Shown here piece after piece: positions 48,502 to 58,368 of a stretch of 64,000 nt of DNA (positions are counted from its first letter, which is position 1; each line of letters opens with the position of its first letter). The translations under genes were made by a program, and so were the position numbers. The stretch is taken from assembly GCF_003584645.1 (NCBI RefSeq), contig NZ_AP017928.1, positions 3,820,395-3,884,394 on the forward strand, in the 5' to 3' direction. The notes beneath the pieces are model-generated. The model saw nothing but the letters and a program-made list of their open reading frames with translations. It was not told where the DNA came from and did not search any database. The DNA comes from Methylocaldum marinum (lineage in GTDB: Bacteria > Pseudomonadota > Gammaproteobacteria > Methylococcales > Methylococcaceae).

Positions 48502-49104
48502 TCAGCGGTTGTAATAACTTTGCAGCAGTACCACGGCAGCGGACGTGCTGCCGACGCCGCGTGCGGTAACGCGGAAGCGGCTGGTGGCGGAAATCGGACC
48601 GAACTTGAGGCTCCCGCCGGGCGTCCTGGGGAGCGGCACGTTGGTACAGTTGCCCGCATTCGTGCACTTGGTATACGACGACAAGTCCTCGATGATGTAG
48701 CGGGGCGATTCGGCCACACCCGCCAAGGTTTCGGCATAAGCACGGGAACCGGCCTCGGTCCAGATGTTCTCCTGTTGCCAGCGCTCGTGCTCGGGCGACA
48801 GCGTGGGCTGATAGAGTCCCTGGGCATTGAGGGTCAGGTCTTGTTCGCTCGTATCGGCGGAGAAGGTGCCGAGTGTGACGCCTTGCAAATAGGTTTCACC
48901 TGCCCTGAGTGCCGCTTCCGCCGCCTGGAAGGCCAGGTTTTGATCACGCAGGTTGCCGGCCATTTTTTCCTCCAGAAGGGTGGTTTGCATGGAGCTGACG
49001 CCGATCAGGGTCAAAATCAACAGAATGACCAGCGTGGTGGGCAAGGCCGAGCCGCTTTGACGCGTTGCGACAAGCACTGTAAGGAACCCCGATTCTTTTG
49101 CCAT
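48502..49104 (-). CDS. pilX: Type IV pilus minor pilin PilX
   Basis: 200 residues with the N-terminal PilX pattern QSGSALPTTLVILLILTLIG, whose Gly-Ser-Ala cleavage region is followed by a hydrophobic helix. The PilX core MAGNLRDQNLAFQAAEAALR follows. A cysteine pair (KCTNAGNC) lies near the C-terminus. Third of the tip-complex pilins; 2 bases separate it from pilW. Confidence 0.9.
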   Translation of the reverse strand: MAKESGFLTVLVATRQSGSALPTTLVILLILTLIGVSSMQTTLLEEKMAGNLRDQNLAFQAAEAALRAGETYLQGVTLGTFSADTSEQDLTLNAQGLYQPTLSPEHERWQQENIWTEAGSRAYAETLAGVAESPRYIIEDLSSYTKCTNAGNCTNVPLPRTPGGSLKFGPISATSRFRVTARGVGSTSAAVVLLQSYYNR

Positions 49105-49106
49105 GT

Positions 49107-50192
49107 TCAATTCACCCGGTTGCGCAAGGTAAAGGTGGTCTCGAAGGCTTGGTACAGTCTGCGGTCGGCGGCCGTCACCGTGTCGCCGTCGAAACGATAG
49201 GTTTGCGCTTGGTCCACCACGCCCTCCTCGACGGACCGCAACAACAGGGCAACCCTCACCGCGACCACGTTGTCCCACTGGCCATTGCTTTCTACCCATT
49301 CCGCGGTTTGGTAACAGTCGGCGGAAAAATCGCCGGCCGTACCGGTGCCGCAATTCGCCGCGTCGTCCACGCCATAAAGGAGCTGCATGTTCTCGACGCC
49401 TTCAACCATTTCCTCCGCGTCGCCGGCGCCTTCCTTGCGATACAGGGCGGGCTGCCCCGCCGGGTTGTTGCGGATGTAATAGACCTTGGTCGAGATGCGC
49501 TGGAGCTCGCCGCCTTCGTAACTTTTTCCCAATTGCTTGGTCGCGTTTCCGGGAATCAGAGTACCGCCCGTGTTGTGCACGATGTTGTCGAAACCGCCGG
49601 CGAGATTCTTGTGCGTAATCTGGAATACGGCGCCCGCGAAGCAATCCGTCACCAGGACGATATCGCCTTCGGCGACGCCGCTTTCTTGCGTCACTTTGAT
49701 ATCCGCCGACCCCGGCAGTCCGGGATCGTCCAAGTTACCCGGCTGTTGCAGCACCCGGGTTCCGTTTCCGAAGGCGCCGCGCGCCACCACGATGTCCCTG
49801 CCGCCCAGGGGATCGCTAATGGCGCTGTCGAGAGTAGCGTTCCAATCGGATTCGGAAACGGCTTCGTAACCGTAGATGGGCTGGCCGAAGTTCCACAGGA
49901 AGGCGCCGGCATCGTTCAGCGTATTGGTAAGCTTCGCGTTTTCGCCGGCGCAGCCGCGGAACCCAGCCAGCCGAAGGTCTCGGCCCAGGATTTCGAAAAC
50001 ATAGCGAGCATTCTCCTGGAGGCGTGCCAGGGCGTCGTTGGTGCGGTAGCTCTGGCGGCCTCCGAGATAAACCGTCAGTGCGGCACCCGTGAGCAGGAGG
50101 CTCAAGGTTAGAGCCACCATGATTTCCACCAGCGAAATGCCGCGCTGCCGCATGATGGATGAAGCCGGAAGTTTCTGGACTATGGTGTTCAT
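49107..50192 (-). CDS. pilW: Type IV pilus minor pilin PilW
   Basis: 361 residues. The leader ends RQRG before ISLVEIMVALTLSLLLTGAA (Glu5 present). LGRDLRLAGFRGC is typical of PilW. The large C-terminal domain is of the GspJ/PilW type. The ATG overlaps the pilV stop by 4 bases. Confidence 0.92.
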   Translation of the reverse strand: MNTIVQKLPASSIMRQRGISLVEIMVALTLSLLLTGAALTVYLGGRQSYRTNDALARLQENARYVFEILGRDLRLAGFRGCAGENAKLTNTLNDAGAFLWNFGQPIYGYEAVSESDWNATLDSAISDPLGGRDIVVARGAFGNGTRVLQQPGNLDDPGLPGSADIKVTQESGVAEGDIVLVTDCFAGAVFQITHKNLAGGFDNIVHNTGGTLIPGNATKQLGKSYEGGELQRISTKVYYIRNNPAGQPALYRKEGAGDAEEMVEGVENMQLLYGVDDAANCGTGTAGDFSADCYQTAEWVESNGQWDNVVAVRVALLLRSVEEGVVDQAQTYRFDGDTVTAADRRLYQAFETTFTLRNRVN

Positions 50193-50614
50193 AACTGAGT
50201 TTCGACCACGAATTGTTGTGCGTCCTCGGCCCCCCGGCTGTCGTCCCATTGCACGATGATCGTGACGCGGTCGCCCGCCGCCACGTTGACGGCCCCGTCG
50301 CCCGCCGGCAAGCGCCTTTCCAGCTCCGTTATCCAACGGTTCAGGTCTCTGTCCGCAGGGGTATCGCCTTCCGGCGCACCGGCATCCAGCGCCAGGTTGT
50401 AGAATCCGTCGCGTGCCGCCGGGCGGTTGGCGCGCAGCCCGTCGAGTATGTCGTAGGCCAGCAGAACGGCCTGAGAGCGGGAAAAAGCGCTTTGGTCGTT
50501 CCGGAGTCCGGTAACCTGCAGCCCGGCCAGACCCAATAATCCGATGGCCATCACCAGGAAGGCGATGAGCACTTCCACCAGGGTGAACCCTTGCTGCCTG
50601 CAACCATTCAGCAT
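50189..50614 (-). CDS. pilV: Type IV pilus minor pilin PilV
   Basis: 141 residues, RQQG before FTLVEVLIAFLVMAIGLLGL and then AGLQVTGLRNDQSAFSRSQA, the PilV/GspI pattern. The start overlaps the end of fimT by 7 bases and the stop overlaps pilW by 4, so translation is coupled. Confidence 0.92.
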   Translation of the reverse strand: MLNGCRQQGFTLVEVLIAFLVMAIGLLGLAGLQVTGLRNDQSAFSRSQAVLLAYDILDGLRANRPAARDGFYNLALDAGAPEGDTPADRDLNRWITELERRLPAGDGAVNVAAGDRVTIIVQWDDSRGAEDAQQFVVETQL

Positions 50615-51168
50615 GTCGTATCCTCCACTCGGGCCCGGCCGGTTTTGTTGATCAGGATTTTTTTGCCCTTGCTGCCGCTGTCGCCTTGACACAGGGTGAA
50701 CGTGCCGTCGGCATTGCCTCCGATCATTCCCCTGCTGGTACCGCTGGGCAGATAGGAAATCCATGACTGGAAGTTGCTGCCGCCGGCTAGCCGAGCATTG
50801 CCGCTCAACGGCTCGAAGACACGCAGCCGTTCGTCCGTCCCGTCAATGGCGCCGGGCACGTTGCCGGCCATGTGGGTGTTATCCACAAATACCACCCAGC
50901 CCTGCTCCCAGTCTCCGGATTCAGTGCAGGACGGCGCTTCGGCCGAGATATCGGCACTGGTGCACAGCGTCACCCTCACGCCCCGCTTGACCGCTTCGCT
51001 GCGGGCGAGATTGAGCGCCGTGACCATTTGGTTGGTCTGGGTGGCAAGACGATTATTCCGGGTGAACTCCTGGAAGCTCGGAACCGCGACGGTTAGCACG
51101 ACGGTGGCTACGGCCATCGCGACCATCAGCTCGATTAAGGTAAAACCTGTTTGATGTTCTGTTTTCAT
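50608..51168 (-). CDS. fimT: GspH/FimT-type minor pilin
   Basis: 186 residues, first gene of the minor-pilin operon. QTG before FTLIELMVAMAVATVVLTVA (Glu5), then FQEFTRNNRLATQTNQMVTA and LNLARSEAVKRG, the GspH/FimT signature. Cysteines at LCTSAD, SCTES, LCQGD and the C-terminal TTC. It initiates the pilus tip with PilV, PilW and PilX. Confidence 0.92.
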   Translation of the reverse strand: MKTEHQTGFTLIELMVAMAVATVVLTVAVPSFQEFTRNNRLATQTNQMVTALNLARSEAVKRGVRVTLCTSADISAEAPSCTESGDWEQGWVVFVDNTHMAGNVPGAIDGTDERLRVFEPLSGNARLAGGSNFQSWISYLPSGTSRGMIGGNADGTFTLCQGDSGSKGKKILINKTGRARVEDTTC

Positions 51169-51588
51169 GCCGATAGTTATAGCAGCGCTTTTCGGCTGCA
51201 TCGGCAAAAGCCGATATTCGGTGGAAATCGTCCGACGAACGGCGGCGAGGGCTCGTCCGGCGCATCCGAGAACCTCAGTGGGTGCGGCGGAAGCGTTGCG
51301 GGCAATCGAGGTTGGGGGGCGCGGGGCGCGGCGTGCTCGCCGTTTCGGTTCGGGTGAATTGACTCTGGCCGTGGTAGGCTAGGGCTACTTTGCCGACGTC
51401 GCGGCTCGGCCAACGGGCTGTGCCGACGAACCCGCCGGCCGACCTGTACCCCGGGGGTTGGACTCCGGAGCGCTGCGTTCGCTCGCCGGAGAAACGGCCG
51501 GGAGGCTCCGCGGTTCTGTGTGGTGCTCCGGCTTCCGCAGGCCAGAAACTCCTATCCGGCACCGCTCAGTCGACAAAGGATTGCCGAC
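51169..51588. other. Intergenic stretch upstream of the pilin operon
   Basis: No gene seen. The operon promoter should lie near 51170-51300. 51388-51420 keeps a weak R1-like fragment, and 51571-51590 is an R1 arm (CAAAGGATTGCCGACCT) that serves as the left flank of the second IS110 element. Confidence 0.5.
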
Positions 51589-51597
51589 CTTATATCT

Positions 51598-51790
51598 CGA
51601 TTCTGCGTTCCACAAGAGGCAGAATCTCCGACTGATCATCGGACCCAGACGCTGGGCAAGACGTTGCCGACCTTGGGCCTGAAGCCCGCGCCGTAGATCG
51701 TCCCCCAGCGTCCCTTCCTCGCCATTGAGTTCGAACAGTATCGTAGGGCTGCCTTGGGCAGAACCCTGGATGGATAAGGCTGAACCCGGC
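51598..51790 (+). ncRNA. Predicted bridge RNA of IS110 type 2
   Basis: Three structures in order. A hairpin GATTCTGC/GCAGAATC (51599-51606 with 51619-51626). A target loop closed by a 9-bp perfect stem (51648-51656 with 51704-51712), holding TTGCCGACCT (51664-51673) and CGTAG (51692-51696) around a GGGC/GCCC hairpin. A donor loop holding ACAGTATC (51735-51742) and ATAAG (51774-51778) around a CTGCC/GGCAG hairpin. The first target guide is identical to the insertion site over 10 bases including the CT core, and CGTAG pairs with its right side. The donor guides match the right end (8 bases) and the left end CT-TAT. Same architecture as type 1, with unrelated stem sequences. Confidence 0.8.
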
Positions 51791-51850
51791 AGGAGCGGTT
51801 CCGAGCGATCGGCCCCTTCATCGTTCCCGAACGAACCCCAAGGAGACTTC

Positions 51851-52807
51851 ATGACGTTCACCCCCATCGGTATCGACATCGCCAAAGCCAAGTTCGACGC
51901 CGCCGCACTACGCAACGGCAAGTACAAAACCAAGGTCTTCCAGAATACGCCCGAAGGGTTTAAGGCGTTCCTGGCCTGGCTGCAGGCCTTCCCAGCGCCC
52001 CACGTGTGTCTGGAGGCCACCGGCCGCTATGGTGAGGGCTTGGCCCTGTTCCTGGTCGACCACGGCCTCGCCGTCAGCGTGGTCAACCCCGCCCAAATCC
52101 ACGCCTTCGGCCAAGCCGAACTGAGCCGCACCAAGACCGACAAGACCGATGCCAAGCTCATCGCCCGCTTCTGTCATAGCCAAAGACCTCTGCTCTGGCA
52201 GCCGCCTCCGCTGGCCGTGCGCCAATTACAAGCGCTGGTCCGTCGGCTCGAGAGCCTCCTCGAGATGCGGCAGATGGAACGCAACCGCCTGGACGGGGCC
52301 GATCCCACCGTACGCCCCTCCATCGAAGCCGTGCTCGCCACCCTCGATGCCGAGATCGCCGCGACCCAAAAGCGCATCCGGGAGCACATCGACCCTGATC
52401 CGGACCTCCGCCAACGGCGTGACCTGCTCGACACCATTCCCGGCTTGGGCAATGCCACGATCCCGGTGCTGCTGGCCGCCCTGGGCGACGTTCACCGCTT
52501 CGAAAACGCGCGCAACGTCGCCGCCTTTGCCGGCCTCTCGCCCAAAGAGCACCAGTCCGGAAAATGGAAAGGCCACACCCGTCTATCCAAAACCGGCGAT
52601 GCCTTGCTCCGCAAAGCCCTTTACATGCCGGCCATCGTCGCCCGGCGCCATAACCCACTGATCCGCGCCTTCTGCGAGCGCCTTAAAGCCCAAGGCAAGA
52701 ACGGCAAACTCATCGTGGGCGCCGCCATGCGCAAGCTCCTCGTCCTCGCCTACGGCGTCCTTAAATCCGGTCAACCGTTCAATCCCAATTTTGCGCTTGC
52801 ATCGTGA
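51851..52807 (+). CDS. IS110-family transposase, type 2
   Basis: 318 residues from the ATG following AGGAGACTTC. RuvC-like domain: IGIDIAKAKFD, CLEATGRYG and TKTDKTDAKLIARF. C-terminal domain: LLDTIPGLGNATIPVLLAAL, AFAGLSPKEHQSG and [18 protein letters not shown] with the catalytic-type serine region. It is only distantly similar to the type 1 transposase. Reading frame intact. Confidence 0.93.
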   Translation: MTFTPIGIDIAKAKFDAAALRNGKYKTKVFQNTPEGFKAFLAWLQAFPAPHVCLEATGRYGEGLALFLVDHGLAVSVVNPAQIHAFGQAELSRTKTDKTDAKLIARFCHSQRPLLWQPPPLAVRQLQALVRRLESLLEMRQMERNRLDGADPTVRPSIEAVLATLDAEIAATQKRIREHIDPDPDLRQRRDLLDTIPGLGNATIPVLLAALGDVHRFENARNVAAFAGLSPKEHQSGKWKGHTRLSKTGDALLRKALYMPAIVARRHNPLIRAFCERLKAQGKNGKLIVGAAMRKLLVLAYGVLKSGQPFNPNFALAS

Positions 52808-52902
52808 TTCTTAAGACAGTATCTACCCCATTAGGTCGCGAATCCGTTCGCGACATTATGTCGCTCGGCGCGCGGCTTGCGTATTGATTTTCGAGAGGGG
52901 CG

Positions 52903-53238
52903 CTATTTCACGTGGAACCGACTTCTCGATGTCTTGAAAGGAAACAGCCGGCAAATGGCGCGCGCCAGCCAATTCCGTCTGGCCAAGCGTTCTTCGCGCG
53001 AACGTTCGAATTCCGCGTTGAAGAATGCTTTGGTGAGTTGTCCCGGGGTAGGCGTATATCCGTGGCGCGCCAGCCAGGCGTCGCGGGCTTCCGCCAGAAG
53101 TCGATAGAAAGCGATATCGTAAGCCGTATTGGCCTCGTAGCCGAGCGGCTCGTCGTCGAAGCGGATCCTCAGCTCATCCAGCCGCCGGCGGAACCAGGCG
53201 GTCAGTTCGTTCAGGATGTACTCGTCGGATAACGGCAT
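52903..53238 (-). CDS. Hypothetical protein
   Basis: 111 residues, MPLSDEYILNELTAWFRRRL, then YEANTAYDIAFYRLLAEARD, then WLARHGYTPTPGQLTKAFFN and a basic tail. Probably all-helical and cytosolic. I do not recognise the family. It lies just right of the type 2 IS element. No strong ribosome site is visible. Confidence 0.6.
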   Translation of the reverse strand: MPLSDEYILNELTAWFRRRLDELRIRFDDEPLGYEANTAYDIAFYRLLAEARDAWLARHGYTPTPGQLTKAFFNAEFERSREERLARRNWLARAICRLFPFKTSRSRFHVK

Positions 53239-53477
53239 CTTATGAACTCGTTGTAGCGGTCAGTGTATTCATAAGATGTCCTCACGGCCGATGAAGTTCA
53301 GCCGATGCTCCGGGAAGCCCCGGGAGCTTACGGCTCGCTTGAAATCCGTCGTCGGCAGGTACCGGTATGCGCCGAATCGACACTACGGAACCGGGATTAC
53401 GGGCTGGAGCGGGCTCCCGAAGCCTAGTAAAGTTTGCCCGGCAATTTCCCGATCCGGCTTTGCGAGTTGATCCGATC

Positions 53478-53678
53478 ATGGACACAAAAGAAATATTCAA
53501 ACGCTTACGTATCGGCTTGTCCCTAGTCGTTGGATTTTTTACCGGCAAGCTTCTGGCAACCACCATGCAGCATCACGCCTCGGAGTTTTTCATCGGCGGT
53601 TTCGGGGTGGGTGTTGTCCTGACCAACCTGGTTTACCGTGGCGTCGAGTCTCTTCGGGGCGGCAAGCATTCCGGGTGA
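53478..53678 (+). CDS. Small membrane protein
   Basis: 66 residues, MDTKEIFKRLRIGLSLVVGF as a basic start, with two hydrophobic segments (LSLVVGFFTGKLLA and FFIGGFGVGVVLTNLVY) and a basic C-terminus. No family recognised. Preceded by a weak GAGTTGATCCG. Confidence 0.5.
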   Translation: MDTKEIFKRLRIGLSLVVGFFTGKLLATTMQHHASEFFIGGFGVGVVLTNLVYRGVESLRGGKHSG

Positions 53679-53784
53679 TCGCGGCGCCCGGAATTCCCGT
53701 TGCATCGCATTCGGATTCGCTCTACAGTAGACCTCAGGCCACGGATGACGGACCTTTAACGCATTCACGAGAGGAGACACTGCC

Positions 53785-54015
53785 ATGTTTCTTAAACTGA
53801 AGAAGAATGGACATCTGGTCGAGGTCCTCAGTCTCAACGATTTGGTCAATCCCATCCATAAAACCGTCGTCGGGCGCTTGCATTGGGGCGAAGAGATGCA
53901 GGACCCGGAAAAATTCCAGAAAACCGACCTGGTCTTTCCGTCGGGCGAAACCCTTCCGATCTGCTGGACGGATGTTCATTACAGGGACAAGGAGCTTCCC
54001 GCAAGTAAACCGTAA
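53785..54015 (+). CDS. Conserved small protein, unknown function
   Basis: 76 residues: MFLKLKKNGHLVEVLSLNDL, then LHWGEEMQDPEKFQKTDLVF and PSGETLPICWTDVHYRD. Proteins of this shape are widespread in gammaproteobacteria and sometimes labelled acetyltransferase without evidence. CGAGAGGAGACACTGCC precedes the ATG. Confidence 0.75.
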   Translation: MFLKLKKNGHLVEVLSLNDLVNPIHKTVVGRLHWGEEMQDPEKFQKTDLVFPSGETLPICWTDVHYRDKELPASKP

Positions 54016-54056
54016 GAGTATCGGCGGAGTTTCGCGGACTCCGCGCCCTTGAGCGT

Positions 54057-54800
54057 TCAGCCCGAAGCGAGGTGGTGCGCGTGCCGCGTCGTTTCGGGCA
54101 AGCGGTAGCGCGTGGTGCAGCGCATCACCCATTCCACGGCGCCGGACAGGGAGATGCGGTGGCCCGGCGATATGTAAACGGGTTTGACGCCCTGTCGGGT
54201 TCTCAGCACGGCGCCTATGGTTTCTCCCCGGTCCACGAGGGGAACCCAGGCGCCGCGCAAGTCGGGCACGTCGTCATGAGCCCCCAGAAGGCGTGTCTTG
54301 CCGACGCCTATCGTCGGAATATCGGTCAGCACGCCCAAATGACAGGCGATACCCAAGCGGCGGGGATGTGCATAGCCCTGGCCATCGACCAGCACTACGT
54401 CCGGTAGATCGCCCAAGTTCTCCAGGGCATCCAGGATGGCCGGAATTTCCCGGAAGGAAAGAAGGCCCGGAACATAAGGAAAAGAGGTCGGACGCCTCGC
54501 CACGGCGCTGTCGATCGGCAGCAGGTCGGGGACGCTCAGGTTTACCACCGCCGCCCGGGTGACGGTGCCGTTCTCTTCGAAACCGACGTCCACCCCGGCC
54601 ACGCATCGGATCTGCTCCGGCAGGTCATCGCGCAGGCTGACGAACTCCCGGAGCCGGTTCTGAATGGCTATGGCCTGTTTCGGCGTGACCTCCCAGGAGT
54701 GTTGGTGCCGCAGTTCCAGTTTCAACGCCGTTGCGATCGGTTGCGTGCCATGCCGTCGGCTTCGGTCTATTCGGACAAACTTCGCTTCGCCTCGTCCCAT
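54057..54800 (-). CDS. nfi: Endonuclease V
   Basis: 247 residues from the ATG at 54800; a TTG at 54725 gives 222, closer to the family's usual 225. It nicks DNA near deoxyinosine. [20 protein letters not shown] holds the first Asp, then [40 protein letters not shown] and [11 protein letters not shown], all in the canonical order, ending ALGVEW-type [20 protein letters not shown]. It overlaps mazG by 34 bases from the longer start. Confidence 0.92.
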   Translation of the reverse strand: MGRGEAKFVRIDRSRRHGTQPIATALKLELRHQHSWEVTPKQAIAIQNRLREFVSLRDDLPEQIRCVAGVDVGFEENGTVTRAAVVNLSVPDLLPIDSAVARRPTSFPYVPGLLSFREIPAILDALENLGDLPDVVLVDGQGYAHPRRLGIACHLGVLTDIPTIGVGKTRLLGAHDDVPDLRGAWVPLVDRGETIGAVLRTRQGVKPVYISPGHRISLSGAVEWVMRCTTRYRLPETTRHAHHLASG

Positions 54801-55561
54801 AAGGCGTCCAGCTCGGCCAGGGTGGATTCGGCCAGGGTTTTCCCCCGAACCGCCAATTGCTCTTCGATATAGCGAAATCGGCGGACGAACTTTCGGTTGC
54901 CGTTCCGTAGCGCCGTCTCGGCATCGACTTCGAGATGCCGGGCCAGGTTGACGAGGACGAACAGCAAATCGCCGATTTCTTCGTGGATATGGCTTTGCTC
55001 GCCGCTTGCACGGGCAGCCTCGAGTTCGGCCAGTTCTTCCCGAACCTTGTCGAAAACCGGCCCTATCTCGGGCCAGTCGAAGCCGTAGCGCGCGGCCCGC
55101 TTCTGCAGTTTCTGCGCGGCCACGAGGGCCGGCAAATTCGCGGCGATTCCGCTCAATACGCTGTCGCCATCCGCCGTCTTGCCTTTTTCCCGGCGCTCTT
55201 CGAGTTTGGACGATTCCCAATAGGCATGCCTTTCGGCGTCGGTTTCGAACACGGCCTCGCCGAAAACATGCGGATGACGACGTATCAGCTTCTCGCTGAT
55301 GGCTCCGGCAACGTCCTCGAAAGTGAAGAGGCCGCGGTCCTCGGCGATCCGCGAGTGGAAAACGACCTGCAACAGCAGATCGCCCAGCTCGTCGCGCAAA
55401 TCCGGGATGTCGCCGCGTTCCGCCGCGTCCGCGACTTCGTACGCCTCTTCCAGGGTGTACGGCACGAGACTCGCGAAATCCTGCCGCAAGTCCCAGGGGC
55501 ACCCGGTTTCGGGATCGCGCAGGCGCGCCATGATGTCCAATAGGCGCTGGATATTCGTCAT
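54767..55561 (-). CDS. mazG: Nucleoside triphosphate pyrophosphohydrolase MazG
   Basis: 264 residues with two tandem MazG domains. The first holds [20 protein letters not shown] and the E-x-x-E/D metal motif in [15 protein letters not shown]. The second holds [20 protein letters not shown] and then [14 protein letters not shown]. It hydrolyses NTPs to NMPs as a house-cleaning enzyme. The start overlaps the PfkB kinase stop by 4 bases. Confidence 0.95.
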   Translation of the reverse strand: MTNIQRLLDIMARLRDPETGCPWDLRQDFASLVPYTLEEAYEVADAAERGDIPDLRDELGDLLLQVVFHSRIAEDRGLFTFEDVAGAISEKLIRRHPHVFGEAVFETDAERHAYWESSKLEERREKGKTADGDSVLSGIAANLPALVAAQKLQKRAARYGFDWPEIGPVFDKVREELAELEAARASGEQSHIHEEIGDLLFVLVNLARHLEVDAETALRNGNRKFVRRFRYIEEQLAVRGKTLAESTLAELDALWDEAKRSLSE

Positions 55562-56502
55562 ATCCGGTCGGGCAGCTCGCAACCGAAGCTTTCCCGGTAG
55601 CGCTCCTTGAACGCGTGCAGGGTAAAGCTGTGGTTCTGGGTGCCGTAAGTCTCGACCTTGATCGCTCCCATCAGCGATGCGATCCGCCCTATCGTGGGCC
55701 AGTCGAATTCTTCCAGAAGGCCGTAGATCAGCCCGGCACGGTAGGCATCGCCGCAGCCGGTCGGATCGAGCACCGCGTTCGGCTTTGCGGGCGGAATTTC
55801 ATGACGGATTCCGTCGGCGTAAATCACCGATCCTTGCGAGCCTTTCGTGACAATGAGCGCCTCGACGCGTTGTGCGAGCTGTTCCGGTGAGAGGCCGGTG
55901 CGCTCCTGCATGAGCTGGGCTTCGTAATCGTTCAAGGTCACCCAGCTTGCCTGGTCGACGAAACTCAGGAGTTCCTGTCCGTCGAACATCGGCATGCCCT
56001 GGCCGGGGTCGAAGATGAACGGGATGGCGGCTTCGGCGAACTGGGCGGCGTGCTGAACCATGCCGTCCTTGCCGTCCGGCGCCACGATACCGATACGGAC
56101 ATCGCGATCGGCCGGCACCCGGTTCAGGTGGGAAAACGACATGGCGCCCGGATGAAAAGCCGTGATCTGGTTGTCGTCCATATCCGTGGTGATATAAGCC
56201 TGTGCCGTGTAGCTGTCGCCCAGGACTTTGATGAAGTCCTGATTGATGCCGCAGTACCCCAGCCACTGTGCGTACGGTGTGAAATCCTTGCCCACCGTGG
56301 CCATGGGCAGGGGATCCGTGCCCAGAAGCTTGAGGTTGTACGCGATGTTGCCGGCGCAGCCGCCGTATTCGCGGCGAAGTTCCGGAACCAGGAACGAAAC
56401 GTTCAGGATATGGACCTGGTCCGGCAGGATGTGATTCTTGAATCTATCCTGAAACACCATGATGGTGTCGAAAGCCACGGAGCCGCAGATCAAAGCTGTC
56501 AT
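55558..56502 (-). CDS. PfkB-family carbohydrate/nucleoside kinase (adenosine kinase-like)
   Basis: 314 residues. N-terminal [14 protein letters not shown] and the glycine-rich [16 protein letters not shown], then [17 protein letters not shown]. The catalytic anion-hole motif is [20 protein letters not shown]. The sequence resembles the bacterial adenosine/carbohydrate kinase clade with a C-terminal VETYGTQNH. Substrate is probably adenosine or a sugar. First of a kinase-mazG-nfi operon. Confidence 0.88.
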   Translation of the reverse strand: MTALICGSVAFDTIMVFQDRFKNHILPDQVHILNVSFLVPELRREYGGCAGNIAYNLKLLGTDPLPMATVGKDFTPYAQWLGYCGINQDFIKVLGDSYTAQAYITTDMDDNQITAFHPGAMSFSHLNRVPADRDVRIGIVAPDGKDGMVQHAAQFAEAAIPFIFDPGQGMPMFDGQELLSFVDQASWVTLNDYEAQLMQERTGLSPEQLAQRVEALIVTKGSQGSVIYADGIRHEIPPAKPNAVLDPTGCGDAYRAGLIYGLLEEFDWPTIGRIASLMGAIKVETYGTQNHSFTLHAFKERYRESFGCELPDRI

Positions 56503-56522
56503 TCTTCTTACCTTATTTATAT

Positions 56523-56885
56523 TTATCGCATCAAAACCACTAACCAGACCGCACCGGCGAGCACCAGCGCGCAGAACACGGCCGCCGATCCGATATCCTT
56601 GGCGCGGCCGGACAATTCGTGCCGTTCGAAACCGATGCGGTCGACCGTCGCTTCCACCGCGCTGTTCAACAATTCGACGACCAGGACGTTCAGCAATACG
56701 CCGATCAGCAGCGCACGTTCGATGGCGTCTTGACCGATCCATAGGCCCAGGGGAACGCCGGCAAGGACCAGCAGGCATTCCTGCCGAAACGCTTCCTCGT
56801 TCAGCCAGGCGGCGCGGATGCCGGCGATGGAATTGGTGAATGCCGCGTAAACGCGGGCGATGCCCGTGAGAGGTTGTCCAGCCAT
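56523..56885 (-). CDS. dgkA: Diacylglycerol kinase
   Basis: 120 residues, three membrane helices. The DgkA active-site block is VVELLNSAVEATVDRIG followed by HELSGRAKDIGSAAV. NEEAFRQECLL near the N-terminus fits the family. It phosphorylates diacylglycerol in the inner membrane. It lies 7 bases after gcvPB. Confidence 0.95.
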   Translation of the reverse strand: MAGQPLTGIARVYAAFTNSIAGIRAAWLNEEAFRQECLLVLAGVPLGLWIGQDAIERALLIGVLLNVLVVELLNSAVEATVDRIGFERHELSGRAKDIGSAAVFCALVLAGAVWLVVLMR

Positions 56886-56892
56886 GGGAATC

Positions 56893-58368
56893 TTATTCGG
56901 ATCTATAGGCGAGATCGGGATGGCGCGCCGCGCGGACTTCGTCCAAACGGCGTACCGGCAGCGAATGCGGTGCGCTCTTGACCCGGTCCGGTTCGGTCTC
57001 CGCTTCCTGCAAAATGGCGGCCATCACCTGTATGAACGCATCCAGGGTCTCCTTGCTTTCCGTCTCGGTCGGCTCGATGAGGAAACATTCGGGAATCAAA
57101 AGCGGGAAGTATACAGTCGGCGCATGTACGCCATAATCCAATAGGCGCTTGGCGAAGTCCAGCGCCGTGACATGACGCTCTTTGGCCAACCGTTTCAGCG
57201 TGATGATGAATTCATGGGCGGCGCGGCGCTGCGGAAAGGCCGGTTCGAACCCGTTTTCGACCAGCTTCCTGAGCAGATAATTGGCGTTCAGGGTCGAAAA
57301 TTCCGCCACTCGCTCGAGGCCTGCGCGTCCCAGCATTCTGATGTAGATGTAAGCGCGCAGGAGAACGCCGACATTGCCCGCGAACGTGACCAGATGCCCG
57401 ATGCTCTGAGGCTGCTCGGATTCGGTGAGCATGCGATAGCGCGCCCCGTCCGCCACGATGACGGGCAGCGGCAGAAACGGCAGCAGCTTGTGATCCACGC
57501 CCACCGGGCCTGCGCCCGGCCCGCCGCCGCCGTGGGGCGTCGAGAAGGTCTTGTGCAGATTGAGATGAATGACGTCGAAACCCATATCGCCGGGGCGCAC
57601 TTTGCCGGCAATGGCATTCAGATTGGCGCCATCGTAATAGAGCAGCCCGCCGGCCTTGTGGACGACGTCGGCAATGGCCTGAATGTGCTGGTCGAACACC
57701 CCCAGCGTCGAGGGATTGGTGAGCATGATGCCGGCCGTCTGCGGACCCACGGCCTGATCCAGCGCCGCGAGGTCCACGTTGCCGTCGGAATCGGTGGCGA
57801 TTTCCCGTACCCGGAAACCGCCCATGGTGGCGGAAGCGGGATTGGTGCCGTGCGCGGCGTCCGGCACCAGCATCTCGGTCCGTGCGGAATCGCCTCGCGA
57901 CAGGTGGTAAGCCCGGATCATGGCGACCCCGGCGAACTCGCCCTGAGCCCCCGCCGCACAGGCCAGCGAAACCCCGGCCATGCCGGTAATTTCCCGGAGC
58001 ATCTCCTGGAGTTCGTACAAACAGGCCAAGGTTCCTTGTCCGGCCCGCTCCAGCCCGAGCGGATGCGTATCCAGAAATCCGGGCAAGCTCGCCAGGTCGT
58101 GGCACGCCTTGGGGTTGTACTTCATGGTGCAGGAGCCCAGCGGATAAAACTGGGTGTCGATGGCGTAGTTTTGCTGGGATAGGCGGGTGTAATGACGAAC
58201 CGCATCCAGCTCGGAAACTTCCGGCAGGGCCGGAGGCGTGTTGCGCAACAAATGACCCGGAATAAGCGGCGATTCCGCGGTTTCCGGAAGCAACTGGGCA
58301 AGCGCGGCGCGCCCCGGGCGCGAACGATCGAAGATCAGCATGCTATCGGCTCCGCCTTTTTCAGTCAT
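56893..58368 (-). CDS. gcvPB: Glycine dehydrogenase (decarboxylating) subunit 2
   Basis: 491 residues. [20 protein letters not shown] is the N-terminal signature. The PLP lysine lies in [16 protein letters not shown]. It works with GcvPA as the two-subunit P-protein, decarboxylating glycine and loading the aminomethyl group on GcvH. The ATG at 58368 overlaps the gcvPA stop by 8 bases. Confidence 0.96.
   Translation of the reverse strand: MTEKGGADSMLIFDRSRPGRAALAQLLPETAESPLIPGHLLRNTPPALPEVSELDAVRHYTRLSQQNYAIDTQFYPLGSCTMKYNPKACHDLASLPGFLDTHPLGLERAGQGTLACLYELQEMLREITGMAGVSLACAAGAQGEFAGVAMIRAYHLSRGDSARTEMLVPDAAHGTNPASATMGGFRVREIATDSDGNVDLAALDQAVGPQTAGIMLTNPSTLGVFDQHIQAIADVVHKAGGLLYYDGANLNAIAGKVRPGDMGFDVIHLNLHKTFSTPHGGGGPGAGPVGVDHKLLPFLPLPVIVADGARYRMLTESEQPQSIGHLVTFAGNVGVLLRAYIYIRMLGRAGLERVAEFSTLNANYLLRKLVENGFEPAFPQRRAAHEFIITLKRLAKERHVTALDFAKRLLDYGVHAPTVYFPLLIPECFLIEPTETESKETLDAFIQVMAAILQEAETEPDRVKSAPHSLPVRRLDEVRAARHPDLAYRSE

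Larger units (their letters stand above)
51591..52824 (+). mobile_element. IS110-family element, type 2
   Basis: About 1234 bp. The left flank ends GGATTGCCGAC-CT and the right end is ACAGTAT-CT followed by ACCCCATTAGGTCGCGAAT. Joining the flanks restores GGATTGCCGACCTAC, the other arm of the R1 repeat, with the same CT core as type 1. Noncoding DNA before the transposase is 260 bp and after it about 17 bp. Single copy here, so the ends are inferred from the repeat flanks. Confidence 0.82.
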
